From positions 434,001 to 498,000 of the forward strand of contig QNQO01000685.1 of NCBI GenBank assembly GCA_003290165.1: DNA of 64,000 bases, in the 5' to 3' direction. The translations under genes were made by a program, and so were the position numbers. The notes below the pieces were generated by a model, which was given only the letters and a program-made list of their open reading frames with translations, was not told the origin of the DNA and searched no databases. This DNA is from Berberis thunbergii. Its lineage: Eukaryota > Streptophyta > Magnoliopsida > Ranunculales > Berberidaceae. This document shows, piece by piece, positions 24,651 to 35,555 of the stretch (position 1 is its first letter; every line of letters begins with the position of its first letter).

Positions 24651-25121
24651 ATCCCGACCAAAGCGTCAGATTATGAAGCAAGAATCTAGATATATTAAGA
24701 TGAATTCGTAAAAACCTTCGGATCATGAAATGAAGACTGGAAATACACAAACCGACACAATCTGCCTACTACAACGAATTTCGAGTTAAAGAGATGTACG
24801 AGTTAACCACTTGTAAAGTCTCAACGATTCGACTGAAATACAAAAAAATGGAATTTTGGCGTATGGAGCCAAGGCATACCCGAATAACATCCAGGAAAAG
24901 TCAACACACTCGTCTACGAGATGAAACATCTTGGTTGACAAGACCAAAAGAAAGATATACAAATGAACATGAAACACAGGCAAGCGTAAACTACAAGTTA
25001 TGAATGCATGCCTTTCAAGCATAAGTGAATTAACTCGACCGATCCAAGACAAATTATGACTACGAAGGAAAAACATGCTAATAGGAAAGCAACAAAAGGA
25101 AGCACAAAAGGAAAGTTATTT

Positions 25122-27902
25122 TCATTGATAAAAATATTCTATTACATCCGGAGAAGAAGGTAAAAAAGTGGGAGGTAAAATAGAGGAAGCAATCACAACA
25201 TCATCTGATAGAAGAAGGGCAGCCGCATCAATAGTAGGAGGAGACGAAACTCTCTCTTCAAAAGGAGAAGGAAGTGATGGTTCTTCAACCACTGGATCAT
25301 TTGAGGGGCTCGAAACACCTTCTTCACCATTTTCATCTTCGAAGACTTGATCTACCAAATGATGGTGCTCGGATAAATCAATACCAAGCCCTTCGATATA
25401 ATCAAAAAGCTCAATCTGTCCAGCAGCAAGTTTGTTCTTAGCCGCAATAAGAGGTCCCTCAACGATGGCAAGCATCGCAAAAGTATCTGCCTTGACCTCG
25501 CCAAGCACAGTTGTTAACTGCTCCAACCGTTTCTCAACAACATCACGATTAATGGATTGCTCAACAATGGCACACGCAACCTCGTCATAAGCCGCTTTCT
25601 CGGCAGACGGTTCCCTATCCATGTCGTGCAAACGTGCATAGACCCCGTCCAACTCGGTCCTCATAGACTCGAGCTCAACTGCGGACTTACCCTGCACACC
25701 GCTTTAATCAGCGAGGCCCGAGCAGCCCCGATCGCTTTCTCATGTTCTACGCATCGCGCTTTCAACATGTCAAATTGGCAAAGGAAGTGAGAAAATACCA
25801 TCAACAACACCTCCAACTTCCTCTCCAAAGAGGCCACTTGGTTACGACCAGCTCGGTAATCTGAACCCATCACTCCCGCATAAGTAAATGATTCATGCCA
25901 TCCATTATCTACTTAAGACCATAGTTGAGATGAGTGCTCGAAACCAACACATGCATTGAAAGCCTCTCCACCGACCGCCTATGCCATTTTTTGATCAACC
26001 TACGTGTACTATCCTGCACGTCAAGCTAGGTATACCAGCAAAACTTTCCATCTACCTTGACACGAATCTCTTCAGGGATAGGTTCCTTCCAACTAATCCA
26101 CTGATGAATGACGCGGGGATCCGAAAGCACGGAGGAGCCACTTCCAATGGTTAGAGAAAGCGGAACAGCAGTAACGGTAGAAAAACAACCCTTACCTTTT
26201 CTCTACGTAGTAGTCGTAGTGGGAGTTGAATGAGTAGTAGTACTGATATTCACATAATTATTACATAATATATCCCTTAATTTATATATGTTAGTGTTTC
26301 GATTATTATAATTTATAATAATTATTTCGTTTTCATGTCTTGGCAGGAATTTGAGCGTTAACGGTGAAATGGTATTAAGGCGACAAACAATTGGTCGATT
26401 CTAGTGGTGGTACAAAGCAGAGAGTCACATATCCAAACCTAACCCTAGTAAACCTAGATCCACCTAAATTAGCCTAAGCCCAAATCCAAAAATACTAACC
26501 TAAGAACCCAAGCCCAAGATAATAGAACCCTATTTAGCTCCCCTAATCTTAGAGAAAAGGGATCTCTACGTAGTAATCGTAGTGGGAGTTGAATGAGTAG
26601 TAGTACCAACAAGGGTAGATAAATCAAAGTAAGCAGGAGAAGAAGGTAAAAACTTTGCCACATCATCAACAAGAACAGAAGGAGATTGGGGAGAAAGAGC
26701 CTCAAAGTCCTGACTGTGATCATCAATCTCCTTAGACTGCTCCCTAGCTGAAGCATATTATCATTGATAACTCAAGGATCATCATTAGAAAATTCAGCAG
26801 CATCAGGCGTACCATATGCAAATAGGAGCCTCTTTTCATTATCATCCAACGAACGAGTAATTTCCTTCTTACTCCTCTCCATCGCCAAGGTCATCTCCTC
26901 GGCTTCTTCGATTGACAGGCGATCATTTTTCGTAACTTCCCTGTCAGTACAACTCGGATGAGAAACAATGCAATGATAGAGCTAGGAAGTCATTTCCTCT
27001 TCGGAACACGGTCGGGACTTATAAATAGTTGATTCGACGGGCTGGCAGGCCTCGAGATTTTCCTTTTTTGGAAGTCGGGCCAACAACACCGATGCTAATA
27101 GGAGCATCGAGGCCCGTAAAATTCAAACTCACTTTCTCATCAATGTCAGCATTATAGACACCAACGGAAGCAGCACAGGCATCAATCTCCTCAGCTCGCA
27201 TGTCAATCAGCATAGCCCATTCAACCTTGTTCATGTTGTACAAACCATTGTGCTCCACAATGTCATCGGAAAGGAATGCCTCCAAAGGAACCATGGGAAG
27301 CTTCAAGAAACACTCGTTTACAATCTATTCTTTGACAATCAACTGCAGATCCCTCCGCTTGTTAGGGATCCGAAACGACCTCACTATCTAACGACCTCGC
27401 TAGTTGAAGTAGCCAGAGCGTATTGAAGCATACAACAAGTCTCGCAACCAACCCCTGATAACATCGTTAAGATTACCAAAGCAGGCAAGAAAACGAGGAA
27501 GCAAATGTTCTTGGTCACCAAAAGACCAACCACCGAGTGCAGTGTCCTAGCAGTCAAGGAAATGCCAGAAAGAATGGCTCTCACATAAGTAGAAACCATA
27601 ACCCTCCAACCATTATGACCCATCTGAGAATGAGGGATGCCTAGGATGTCTAAATACTCCCAGAATAATGTTGGAACTGGAAATCAAAGGCCAGATTGAA
27701 ACATGCACGGATAGAATACAATATATCCATTTCGTTGACGACAAAGACTATCGCTCTCTTGGGGAAAAACAACATTGAGGACGGAGGGAAAAGAATAGTC
27801 GGAGCGAACATTGTCCAACGTCACCTGAGAAACCTTTTTGGGAAAGAAGTAACCTTCGCAAGCAGCATGTTGCTCACCATCCAGTAAATCGTCGGCAGGC
27901 AT
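25122..27902 (-). pseudogene. Antisense ORF of element D
   Basis: Starts MPADDLLDGEQHAACEGYF at 27902 on the minus strand. The block FPVPTLFWEYLDILGIPHSQ then MGHNGWRVMVSTYV (27540-27690) matches the GLRFPVP..GIAPS..NGWRI core of the antisense ORFs in copies A-C. The middle (26100-27000) has stops and an insertion. The last 191 codons (25122-25697) are open: a long charged helix (MRTELDGVYARLHDMDREPS onward) that should form a coiled coil, then an acidic tail. It runs opposite to gag. Function unknown; family as for copies A-C. Confidence 0.7.
26206..26612. repeat. Insertion flanked by a 45-48 bp direct duplication
   Basis: The block 'ctctacgtagtagtcgtagt' plus its continuation to 'gagtagtagtac' occurs at about 26206-26251 and again, with one change, at about 26568-26613. 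About 315 bp of unrelated AT-rich and then purine-poor sequence lies between, inside the antisense ORF of element D. Confidence 0.8.
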
Positions 27903-28035
27903 CGAGGTGGAACCATAAAAGCAATAAAAACAAAAATGGAAAGAAAATACAGAATATGAGAAATGAAGAAGAAATATAAGAGAGAACCCTAATTTTAGAG
28001 ATAGCGTAAAAAGGGAAACAAACCCATCACGCCTT

Positions 28036-28043
28036 GTTTTATA
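28036..28043 (-). promoter_or_regulatory. TATA box upstream of antisense ORF of element D
   Basis: TATAAAAC on the minus strand (in 'ctctataaaacaagg'), about 135 bp before the ATG at 27902. This is the same arrangement as in the other family. Confidence 0.5.
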
Positions 28044-28273
28044 GAGCCAAGCGACGAAGGGACTGCTCATGGGATGACGTGTAGGATATGATGGCTACAC
28101 GAAATCCCAAAAATGTGCGAAAAACGAATGGGTGAGTAAGATATCGAGACACCAACTCGCCAAAGTTGTTGGCAACATTAAATGTGAGGCAATGATGAAA
28201 TCGAAAATCCAATTGTCACGAAGTTAGTGGCCAAATTAGCATACCCACTAACTAAGGGGGAGTAGATGTTGAT

Positions 28274-28833
28274 CAGTGTTCTAAAAAATGGCTTATGCGC
28301 TCGGCGTTAGAGAAACGCCCAGATTAATGGCTAGGCAGGGTGAAAAACCGGGTAAGCGCCTAGGCGGATTTTTGTTTTTAATAAAGCTGATTGTGTTTTT
28401 ATTTTATTTTTATTTCCCCTTTTTGGAAAGAAACAATTTAATTATTTTTTATTCAATATATGTCTGAAGGTAGGAATTGATGATTACTTAATGGAATTCT
28501 CAAAGGATTTGTCGGTACCAATTTTAGTAATGTAGATTTTATCAAAAATGATTGAGGTCATTCATGCAATTTGAAGAAAAATAAGAGTAGGTTTGGATAT
28601 TTGTCCACAAATTCAACTTTGTATAAAATGCCCATATGACCAACTTCAGTCATTTGAGTTTTAATAAATTTTGTTCATGATTGTTAATTTTTCGTGTTTA
28701 TAAATTGTGCATATGTATCATGGCATTAAATTGGATGTAATTGATAATACAAAACCTAAAACCGTCTAGGCCCATGGGCGCTAACCACCTATTCGTCGCC
28801 CGCCCACCGCCTATAGCACTTTTTAGAACACTG
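28274..28833. mobile_element. hAT-like non-autonomous element, 560 bp
   Basis: Terminal inverted repeats CAGTGTTCTAAAAA at both ends. Flanks ATGTTGAT (28266-28273) and TCGTTGAT (28834-28841) agree in 6 of 8 positions, as expected for a decayed 8-bp hAT duplication, and the LTR reads through once the element is removed. A related terminus with GC-rich 'cgcctaggcg' phrases sits in the IF-2 promoter arms at about 58150-58260. Confidence 0.8.
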
Positions 28834-28897
28834 TCGTTGATACATCAAAATAAACCATCATCGCGGCCATACACGTGGAGAGACCATTCATCACGAG

Positions 28898-29557
28898 TGA
28901 TGTAGTCAATTTTAGCACCCTGCTTAACCATGACCTGCACAAGGAACGCACGTAAGTCACGAACCACCATTGTGGTGGACGATGGCACTTTGATGCTAAG
29001 TCAGACAGGGATCTGAGGAAGGCTCAAAGCTGTAAACACTGAATTTGTAGCGTACCATTGTTCACATACCTCGTGTCTTATTAGGAGTCCTGGTTTGACC
29101 AGACCATCGGTTGCATAGTTTAGGAAAAAAGATTTTATTGGATATCCTTATCTAATTAGGACTCGTCTTGAGAAGGGAAGTTTCCCTATTATACCTGTGC
29201 TCCAAGATACGTGAGAAATAGTTCCCAATTGGAGTGTTGTCCATAGTAAAGGTTTTCACGTACAACTTATACTCTGGTATTTGCTTCCTAGTTGAAGACA
29301 AAGTATTGTTGCCTTGCCCGTCCGAAGCTAATCCCCGAGATATTTGGCTCAATAGGTCTTATGGGTATTGGGGATGATTGTGAGACGTGTGGGCTTAGCA
29401 GACCGTAGTAATTTAGGTCTGGCTGGTGGACTGCATTTCGTGATATTGATGTCATTTGGGCCAGATCAGTGCTAGACTGGCGCTTGGGCCTGTTGTTCCT
29501 TGAAATCATCATGACACGTGTACAGTGTAGAAGAGATGACATTTTGGTGTATCATCA
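28898..29557 (-). mobile_element. Solo LTR, 660 bp, with perfect 5-bp target duplication
   Basis: Termini TGATG and CATCA. ACGAG is duplicated at 28893-28897 and 29558-29562. Removing it restores the LTR of element D across 'catcacgaggatcaag'. Its sequence resembles the LTR of the first element (4144-4440). Solo LTRs arise by recombination between the two LTRs of a full element. Confidence 0.9.
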
Positions 29558-29949
29558 ACGAGGATCAAGTTTCTCGAAACCAGGCCAAAAATGGTAAGAC
29601 CAATCATGAAAAGCCTAAACAGGGCCCTTCAGAATAAATCATAACCAAGGCCCAAATCCAGGCTCGAACAAGCTCTCTCATATAGAGGAGAAATGTTGCA
29701 TAAGAAAAGAGTTGTGGAGGGAGTTGCGCCTCCACGGATGCATCTTCATAAAAGAGGAAACTTTTACAAAGAATGTCTCCCCACATACCCCTCACATGCT
29801 TAAGTCACACAGAGAATTAACTGTGACTATTATATAAGGTAAAGAGAACAATCGACAAAGGTATGCAACTTTAACTGAGTTTTGTCCAGATTTATTTTCT
29901 TCTTCAACATAGTTACTGACTTAAGCATCGGAGTTCCTTCGGCTACCAA

Positions 29950-31190
29950 TTTATTGTTATATGGTGGTGTTAGAGTGTAGAAATAAAATAAACTGTAAAA
30001 ATGCTTTTAATTCTCATGTTGATTTTCTATGCAATCAAATACTGGGAAATTAAAATTGTCAAATTTTCCAAGAAAAATTATGTCAAACTAAACAACGTAA
30101 TATGTAATTTCCTCAAACTTATTTTCTACGTAATTGGACTTCACATAATCAGTTTCATTTCCCATGTCAATTTTTCGTGCAACCAAACAAATCCTAAGAG
30201 TGGTGTCAACTTTGGTTGCACCATTCCCACTTGGAATAAGATTTTAGGTGTTTGATTGGGATTTTTATTTCTTGGCATTGATGTCTGCACGTGCCACATA
30301 TTCCCACCACGTCTTACTTCAGCTGAAAAAAATCGCCAGACACAATCTATCCATCTATCCTCCCTCGCTTTTCTCCACATCTTCGCCTCTCATCCCCTAT
30401 GTGATCTCCTCTCTCACTCGCACTAGAAGGTCTCGTATGCGATCTCCCTTCTCGAGCTTTGTCAACCCATCTTCCCTCTATCTCTATTTTCTTTTCTTCC
30501 ACTCTTCCATATCTATGCTCAATGTGTTGCACACTAATTCGATTTGTTCTCTTGTTATCTAGGATTTCTACCCTGCGACTTGAGTGTTAGGTGACGGATT
30601 GGCTTTTAATTTGGGTTGTTTCGATTGGTATTCTTCACCAAAATCCCTTCAAGGTATAACTTTACAACACCCTTTGATCTTCATTTTGTTTTGTTGGTTT
30701 GACCGTTTGAGATGGGGATTTTGTGTTTGAGGTGTAGATTTGATGGCATTGGGTTGTTTGGAATTTGGGGTTTGAGCTTTGGCTGCTTTTGTTATGGGGT
30801 TTTGATATTTGTGGATTGGCTCTTTGGTATGAGTTAAAATTGTTAGTTATGAATAAGATGGAATTGAAAAACGAAAAATTTGTTATGTGGGTTTGTTTGT
30901 GTGTTGAGAAAAAAATTCCAAGCCATGGATGATATGGAACTGAAAATTTTGATATGTGCAATTGAAGGCAATGGGTGTGCAGGCTATTTGTTTTGATTGT
31001 GTGCGCGCTTTATTTTATGGGGTTGTTTGGGTTCGAATTTGTAAGAGCGCCAATTATCTGTTTTAAGTCGTTTTTTTTTGCACTTTTTCCCTTCAACTTC
31101 AAGGCTGGTTCATAAACTCCATAGCGTTTCTCGTGATGGAACAAAATTTTCATCTCCTATCCCATCTAGCTAGGCTTTTCTTAGGGCATG
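29950..31190 (+). other. Non-coding stretch resembling a gene 5' region
   Basis: No open coding frame. The part at 30330-30660 is CT-rich like a plant 5' UTR and runs to 'cccttcaag/gtataac', which would suit a splice donor on the plus strand, followed by T-rich intron-like DNA. No coding exon follows before LTR E. It could be a captured or orphaned promoter fragment. Confidence 0.3.
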
Positions 31191-31245
31191 TTTAGTTGCT
31201 CAATGGAATGGGTTTGACAATTGTAATGGTTATGACCATTACAAT

Positions 31246-31734
31246 TGATGAAACATGAAATCATCACCGGTTCGTGGTCATACACGTGCCTCAAGTCACC
31301 ATAAATGCTGGAGAGCCGTTATGAAGGCTTAGGTCATCATAAATATTGATGGATCGTACGAATGAGATGGATGGGATTACACCCATCTCAATGAAAGACG
31401 AGATTGTTACAATAAACGCCCCCCTTCATTGCGCCAACTGAGCTTAAGTCACACACACAACTAAATGCATTCATCAATTCACTCATTATATAAGGTAAAG
31501 AAAATTGTATGAACATGGGACTCAATTGGCTCTCAACTCGATTTGAGGGAGGTCAATTCGACTATCCTATCTACACGATGCAACTTTAACTGAGTTTTGT
31601 CCAAATTTACTTCTTCCCACAAAGTTACTGACTTAAGCATCGGAGTGTCTTCGGCCACCAAAAAGGTGGTCTTTGACAGTCTAACGATTGTTTTGCATGT
31701 CAAACTCACAGGAGGACGAATTTTGGACGCATCA
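31246..31734 (+). repeat. LTR of element E (5' LTR)
   Basis: Ends in ACGCATCA next to a primer-binding site and aligns with the LTRs of element D ('attatataaggtaaag', 'gacttaagcatcggagt', 'aaaaaggtggtctttgacag'). Confidence 0.75.
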
Positions 31735-31737
31735 ATT

Positions 31738-31755
31738 TGGCGCCATCCATGGGGA
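31738..31755 (+). promoter_or_regulatory. Primer-binding site of element E
   Basis: TGGCGCCATCCATGGGGA, the tRNA-Asp type site, three bases after the LTR end. Confidence 0.75.
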
Positions 31756-31995
31756 ATGACAAGTTTCCTTTATAAAAAATTTAAAAAAAAAAACACAAAA
31801 AAAGCCTTATGCTTGATCACAACTGCGCAACAAGATGGGAGAATATTATGATCATCCAAAGTCATTTCTAATATCAATGGTAACGAAAATTCCAATACTC
31901 TATTTTGGTTAAAATGACTAAAATTGTGTTATGCGAGTTAGACATGTAATCCAGATACATTTGGATATAAGACACAAAACTTAATATTTCATCAA

Positions 31996-32170
31996 ATGAG
32001 CACTAGCAGAGTTGGTAAATGTGTTGCTTAGAAGACCTTAGGTTGTGGGTTTAAACCCGGCTAGCAGCACTCGTCCCACTCACCCTGTTTGGTGCAGATT
32101 TAGTTAAGACTATATGGAGGTTGGGGCGGATATGGATATCAGAATTGTATTCGTTTCTTATTCGGGCGGA
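31996..32170 (+). mobile_element. tRNA-derived SINE-like element
   Basis: A-box TAGCAGAGTTGG (32004-32015) and B-box-like GGTTTAAACCC (32048-32058), 44 bp apart as in tRNA genes. The region between them does not fold into a tRNA anticodon arm. The right end is not defined. Confidence 0.6.
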
Positions 32171-32985
32171 TACTGATTTGGCCATATCTGCCCCACGGAT
32201 ATCCGTTTAATCGAGGAAATTACTTAAATGCCACTAGACTATATATGAAGGAAAAAAAAAAACCCAAGGTCATAACTCTCATCTCACAGTTCAACCCTCC
32301 TCCCCTCCCTTTCAAGTTCAACTATCCTTAGCTGCTCCCTGCGGCTGCAACTCTCGCTTCTCACCTCCCATCTCAGTATCTCAAATCTCTCAAGGCTCTC
32401 ATCTCACTCTCTCAACCCTCCCTGCGGCTCTCAACCCTCTCATCTCACTCTCTTAACCCTGTTATCTGCTCTTGCGGCTCAACAGATTAATTGGCTGGGC
32501 ATCCTCCTCATTTGTGGCTGTCATTAACGCCAAAAATACACCTGTAGGGCATCCCCCTCATATTCCGACGGGCCTAGATATAATGCACGAGGAATGATGG
32601 GCTGACCACCAACGAGTATTCTTATATTGATCTCTGAATCCATTTAGCTGAATCCATTTGGAACTCCTTGATATCATATTCTCCGTCACATTCTTCAAGT
32701 AAACCAGTACTACTGCAAGGTCGTCCTAGTTGATGATGAGGCAGCAAGCCACCCACTACATCAGGTCTGGTTGTAGCTGTTAATGACGATAAAACAAATT
32801 GTAATGTTGTGATGAGAGGGAGAAGAAGAATCAAGTTACCCATATTTCTTCTCTTAATTTGCTTGATATTTCTATCTCTTTAATATAAGTTATTATATAA
32901 AGCCTATAAAGTCTATGAGAGAAATCTATGTTTACACTCCACACATACTAAAAAATTTCATTATCTTTTATTTTATTTTTATTTT
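32110..32985. other. Non-coding, low-complexity and element-like DNA
   Basis: A 'gggcggatatgg' rich piece (32117-32215, similar in style to 33360-33585) and a CT-rich tract at 32275-32470. No coding sequence was recognised. Confidence 0.4.
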
Positions 32986-32991
32986 TGAAAA

Positions 32992-33191
32992 GAGAGATTC
33001 TAAATGTCGAGGGAAAGGGCGAGGAATTCAGCGAGGGAAATGAGCTGGTGAGGTGAGAGCCGTTCATTTCCCTCGAGATCCGTGCGTTGACTTTTTCACA
33101 CGGATCTCGAGGTAAATGAACGGCTCTCACCTCGCCAGCTCATTTCCCTCGCTGAATTCCTCGCCCTTTCCCTCGACATTTAGAATTTCTC
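32992..33191. mobile_element. 200-bp fold-back element with 9-bp target duplication
   Basis: Two 93-bp arms (32992-33084 and 33099-33191) differ at three positions and enclose a 14-bp loop. The arms begin GAGAGATTCTAAATG and GAGAAATTCTAAATG. The duplication TTTTGAAAA at 32983-32991 and 33192-33200 is perfect. A 9-bp duplication is typical of Mutator-like elements; this would be a non-autonomous, terminal-repeat-only member. Confidence 0.92.
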
Positions 33192-33359
33192 TTTTGAAAA
33201 TGGTTTAGGCTATTATCCTCTCTTTTGAGTGACTTTCTATGTTTGAGACATTGATTAATCTACATGTCGCTTCGACAAGTGAGCAGGCGTCTTGTGTGTT
33301 TTTCACAACTGTGGGGATGCATATAGATCATTGGAAATGAAGAGAAAAATCTCGTATAA

Positions 33360-33585
33360 TTAATTGGTTGGGCGGGGAACCAACAACCCGCTAGCAGAAT
33401 CACAAACCTGTAAACTGATTGGCGGGGCAGGGCGGATATCTGCCAATCCGTACGGGGCGTTTATGGTTATTAAATAAAATTATAAATGGATTGGCGAGAC
33501 GAATTTGGAGATCTACTATTCCTGACGGGGCGGGGATGGATTTGCTTGAATCCGCCCCAATCCGCCCCTTTGCCATCCCTACTCC
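33360..33585. repeat. GC-rich mobile-element-like fragment
   Basis: Repeated 'ggcggggc' and 'gggcggat' phrases ending in 'tttgccatccctac', the style of one end of hAT-like elements (complement tagGGATGGCAAA). No matching left end was located with confidence. Confidence 0.35.
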
Positions 33586-33689
33586 CCAAGGCAAGACTCC
33601 ATGTGATGAAACGCTTGCTGAAATTCCGTTCAAAATAGGAGTCATGGATCCCGGATCCCAACATACTATATGAGTTAGGCAAGCCGTCA

Positions 33690-34130
33690 TTCTCCGATGC
33701 CCTCATGAAAACGACAATGCCAAAAAAATTCACTCCGCCAAAGTCCGAAGTATATGATGGTACTATCAACAAACTGATCACCTAAGACACTCACCACATG
33801 AATGCCCTGAAGAAAACCACGAACTCGATCTTATGCAGAACATTTCTGACCAGCCTCACCTCCACATCGATGAATTGGTTCAACAGCGTACCACCGAGGT
33901 CGATAAACTCATTCCAAACGCTAGCCACCGCTTTTATCATCAGATTCATCGAAAGCCAGTGGATAAGGAAAGGACCACACTACCTCCTTCATATCAAGCA
34001 AAAACTCAAGGAAACAATACGAAAATACATCACACGTTTCACCAACGAACTACCAATGATCGATGGGTGTAGCGCTAACACTGCCGCTGCGACCTTTTGT
34101 GTTGCAATTTGGTACAATGGAAGGTGAGAT
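33690..34130 (+). pseudogene. Gag fragment of element E
   Basis: MPKKFTPPKSEVYDGT-type start followed by the open core LTSTSMNWFNSVPPRSINSF, FIESQWIRKGPHYLLHIKQK and ITRFTNELPMIDGCS (33798-34110), the retrotransposon-gag domain. It is closely related to gag of element D and is cut off at about 34110. Confidence 0.75.
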
Positions 34131-34860
34131 ATGTGGTGCTACCCAACGATTCATGCAGGTTTATATGACAGGTCCAAAACCATGATTATTATTATTGATG
34201 ACCAACATTACTGCGAATGTACGGATTGACAATGGATGTCAAAGTATAAATTTTGTGTCAACCCGTTAAATCCGAATCTGACACGTTTAGTAATCATGTC
34301 AAACCCGTGTCGTGTCAACACACAATTACAACCTTTTAGACATTATTTCTATTTGCGCCAGTCATTTTCTAAAAAGTTTGTACATTCTAGGTGCAAGTTT
34401 TACACGTTTATATTAAATAATTACCAAAACTTACAATTATACAATTAATACATACATATATATGCACTAATATTCTTGTTAATTACATAATAATTATGAA
34501 ATAATAAACCAATTGGTCCTGTGTCAGCCGTGTCAAGACCTCAAACCCACAACTTTGTTGGTCGTGTTGACTCAGAACCCAACAGTTCGCCTAACCTGAA
34601 AACACAACTAAATAAACAAGTTTTGGGGTTTACAAACTTACGAAGGACTGGCTACAGCTTTGGGTATACAAATTTACAGAACTGGTTACTTTGAAGTCAC
34701 CATTCCATATGCAAAATCTTAGTATACATGTATGACTCCACTTATTTGGAAACAAGATGTTTGCATTGCAAGTGTAAGCTTTATATTTGTCTAAACTATT
34801 ACAAAATGATTGTAACCCGAGAAATATTAAGGCACTGAAAAAAATCAAAAAAATATATAA
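34131..34860. other. Non-coding spacer between element E and the IF-2 gene
   Basis: Contains 'cgtgtcaaccc' and 'cccgtgtcgtgtcaacac' phrases (34250-34330) and a similar block near 34530-34590, suggestive of an old miniature element. No coding sequence. Confidence 0.4.
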
Positions 34861-34873
34861 ATGTACCGCAATA

Positions 34874-34879
34874 TTTATT
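34874..34879 (-). promoter_or_regulatory. Candidate polyadenylation signal of the IF-2 gene
   Basis: AATAAA on the minus strand about 240 bp after the stop codon, a normal 3' UTR length for plants. Confidence 0.45.
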
Positions 34880-35120
34880 CTCAAAATTTTGACTACGAAT
34901 TCAAAGTACAACAACAAATTGTAGCTATGTGCTGCAGGTACTCATAGTTCATGAATTTACTTGCAGCTGAATCAGTATGATATATCCGCTGTCAGCAAAA
35001 ACAGGTAAAGCTCATCGTAGGTAACACGTAGTTAACAGAAGAAAAACTGTCCATGATATTCACTGGCACCATCGGGTAGCAGTAAAAATAACAAGCTTAC
35101 CTTCCTAAGTTGAACATGGG

Positions 35121-35555
35121 TCAACACTGGATCCGCACAGCACCACTCTCAGAAGAAATAAATTTAGGCTTTATGTTAACTTGCTCCAAGCACTGGACAA
35201 TGTCTCCAACCTGGAAATCATGACAATCCTGAATCACTAGACCACACTCATTCCCTTTGGCTACTGTCTCCACATCCTGCTTCTCTCGTTTCAGTGATGC
35301 ACATGATCCTTCAAAAATCACCTCCCCACTCCTCAAAAGCCGCATGGATGACAACTTGGTAACTCGACCATCAATAACACGGCAGCCAGCGATTTTTACA
35401 TCCTCTCCCTTGGATTTACTCCTTCCCTGAAGAGCAAAGATGTCCAACACCTGGGCTTCCCCAGCAACCTGTGTTTCCATAGTCCCTGGGGCCTTTTCTA
35501 CAATCAAATTTCCCATGTCTTCCAGAAGCTGATAAATCACTTGATGGATCTTAAC
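35121..35555 (-). CDS. IF-2 coding exon 7 (C-terminal domain and stop)
   Basis: Codons 564-707 and the stop. Acceptor TCTAG/GTTAAG. It carries the end of domain III and domain IV, which binds fMet-tRNA, and ends [11 protein letters not shown]. Confidence 0.95.
   Translation of the reverse strand, partial: VKIHQVIYQLLEDMGNLIVEKAPGTMETQVAGEAQVLDIFALQGRSKSKGEDVKIAGCRVIDGRVTKLSSMRLLRSGEVIFEGSCASLKREKQDVETVAKGNECGLVIQDCHDFQVGDIVQCLEQVNIKPKFISSESGAVRIQC

Larger units (their letters stand above)
21242..29947 (+). mobile_element. Tat-like LTR element D, pol-less, with nested insertions
   Basis: Order: 5' LTR (21242-21788), primer-binding site, gag (21990-23410), 70-bp tandem repeats (24155-24650), antisense ORF on the minus strand (25122-27902), and a 3' LTR starting TGTTGATACATC at 28267 after a purine tract. 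The 3' LTR is split by a hAT-like element (28274-28833) and a solo LTR (28898-29557) and is cut off at about 29947, so no target duplication can be tested. Protease, reverse transcriptase, RNase H and integrase were not found. Its LTR is unrelated by eye to that of the 5660-20617 composite. Confidence 0.75.
28267..29947 (+). repeat. 3' LTR of element D, twice interrupted and truncated
   Basis: Begins TGTTGAT after the purine-rich 'taagggggagtaga'. LTR sequence resumes at 28842 and at 29563 after the two insertions and ends about 110 bp before the expected terminus. Confidence 0.75.
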
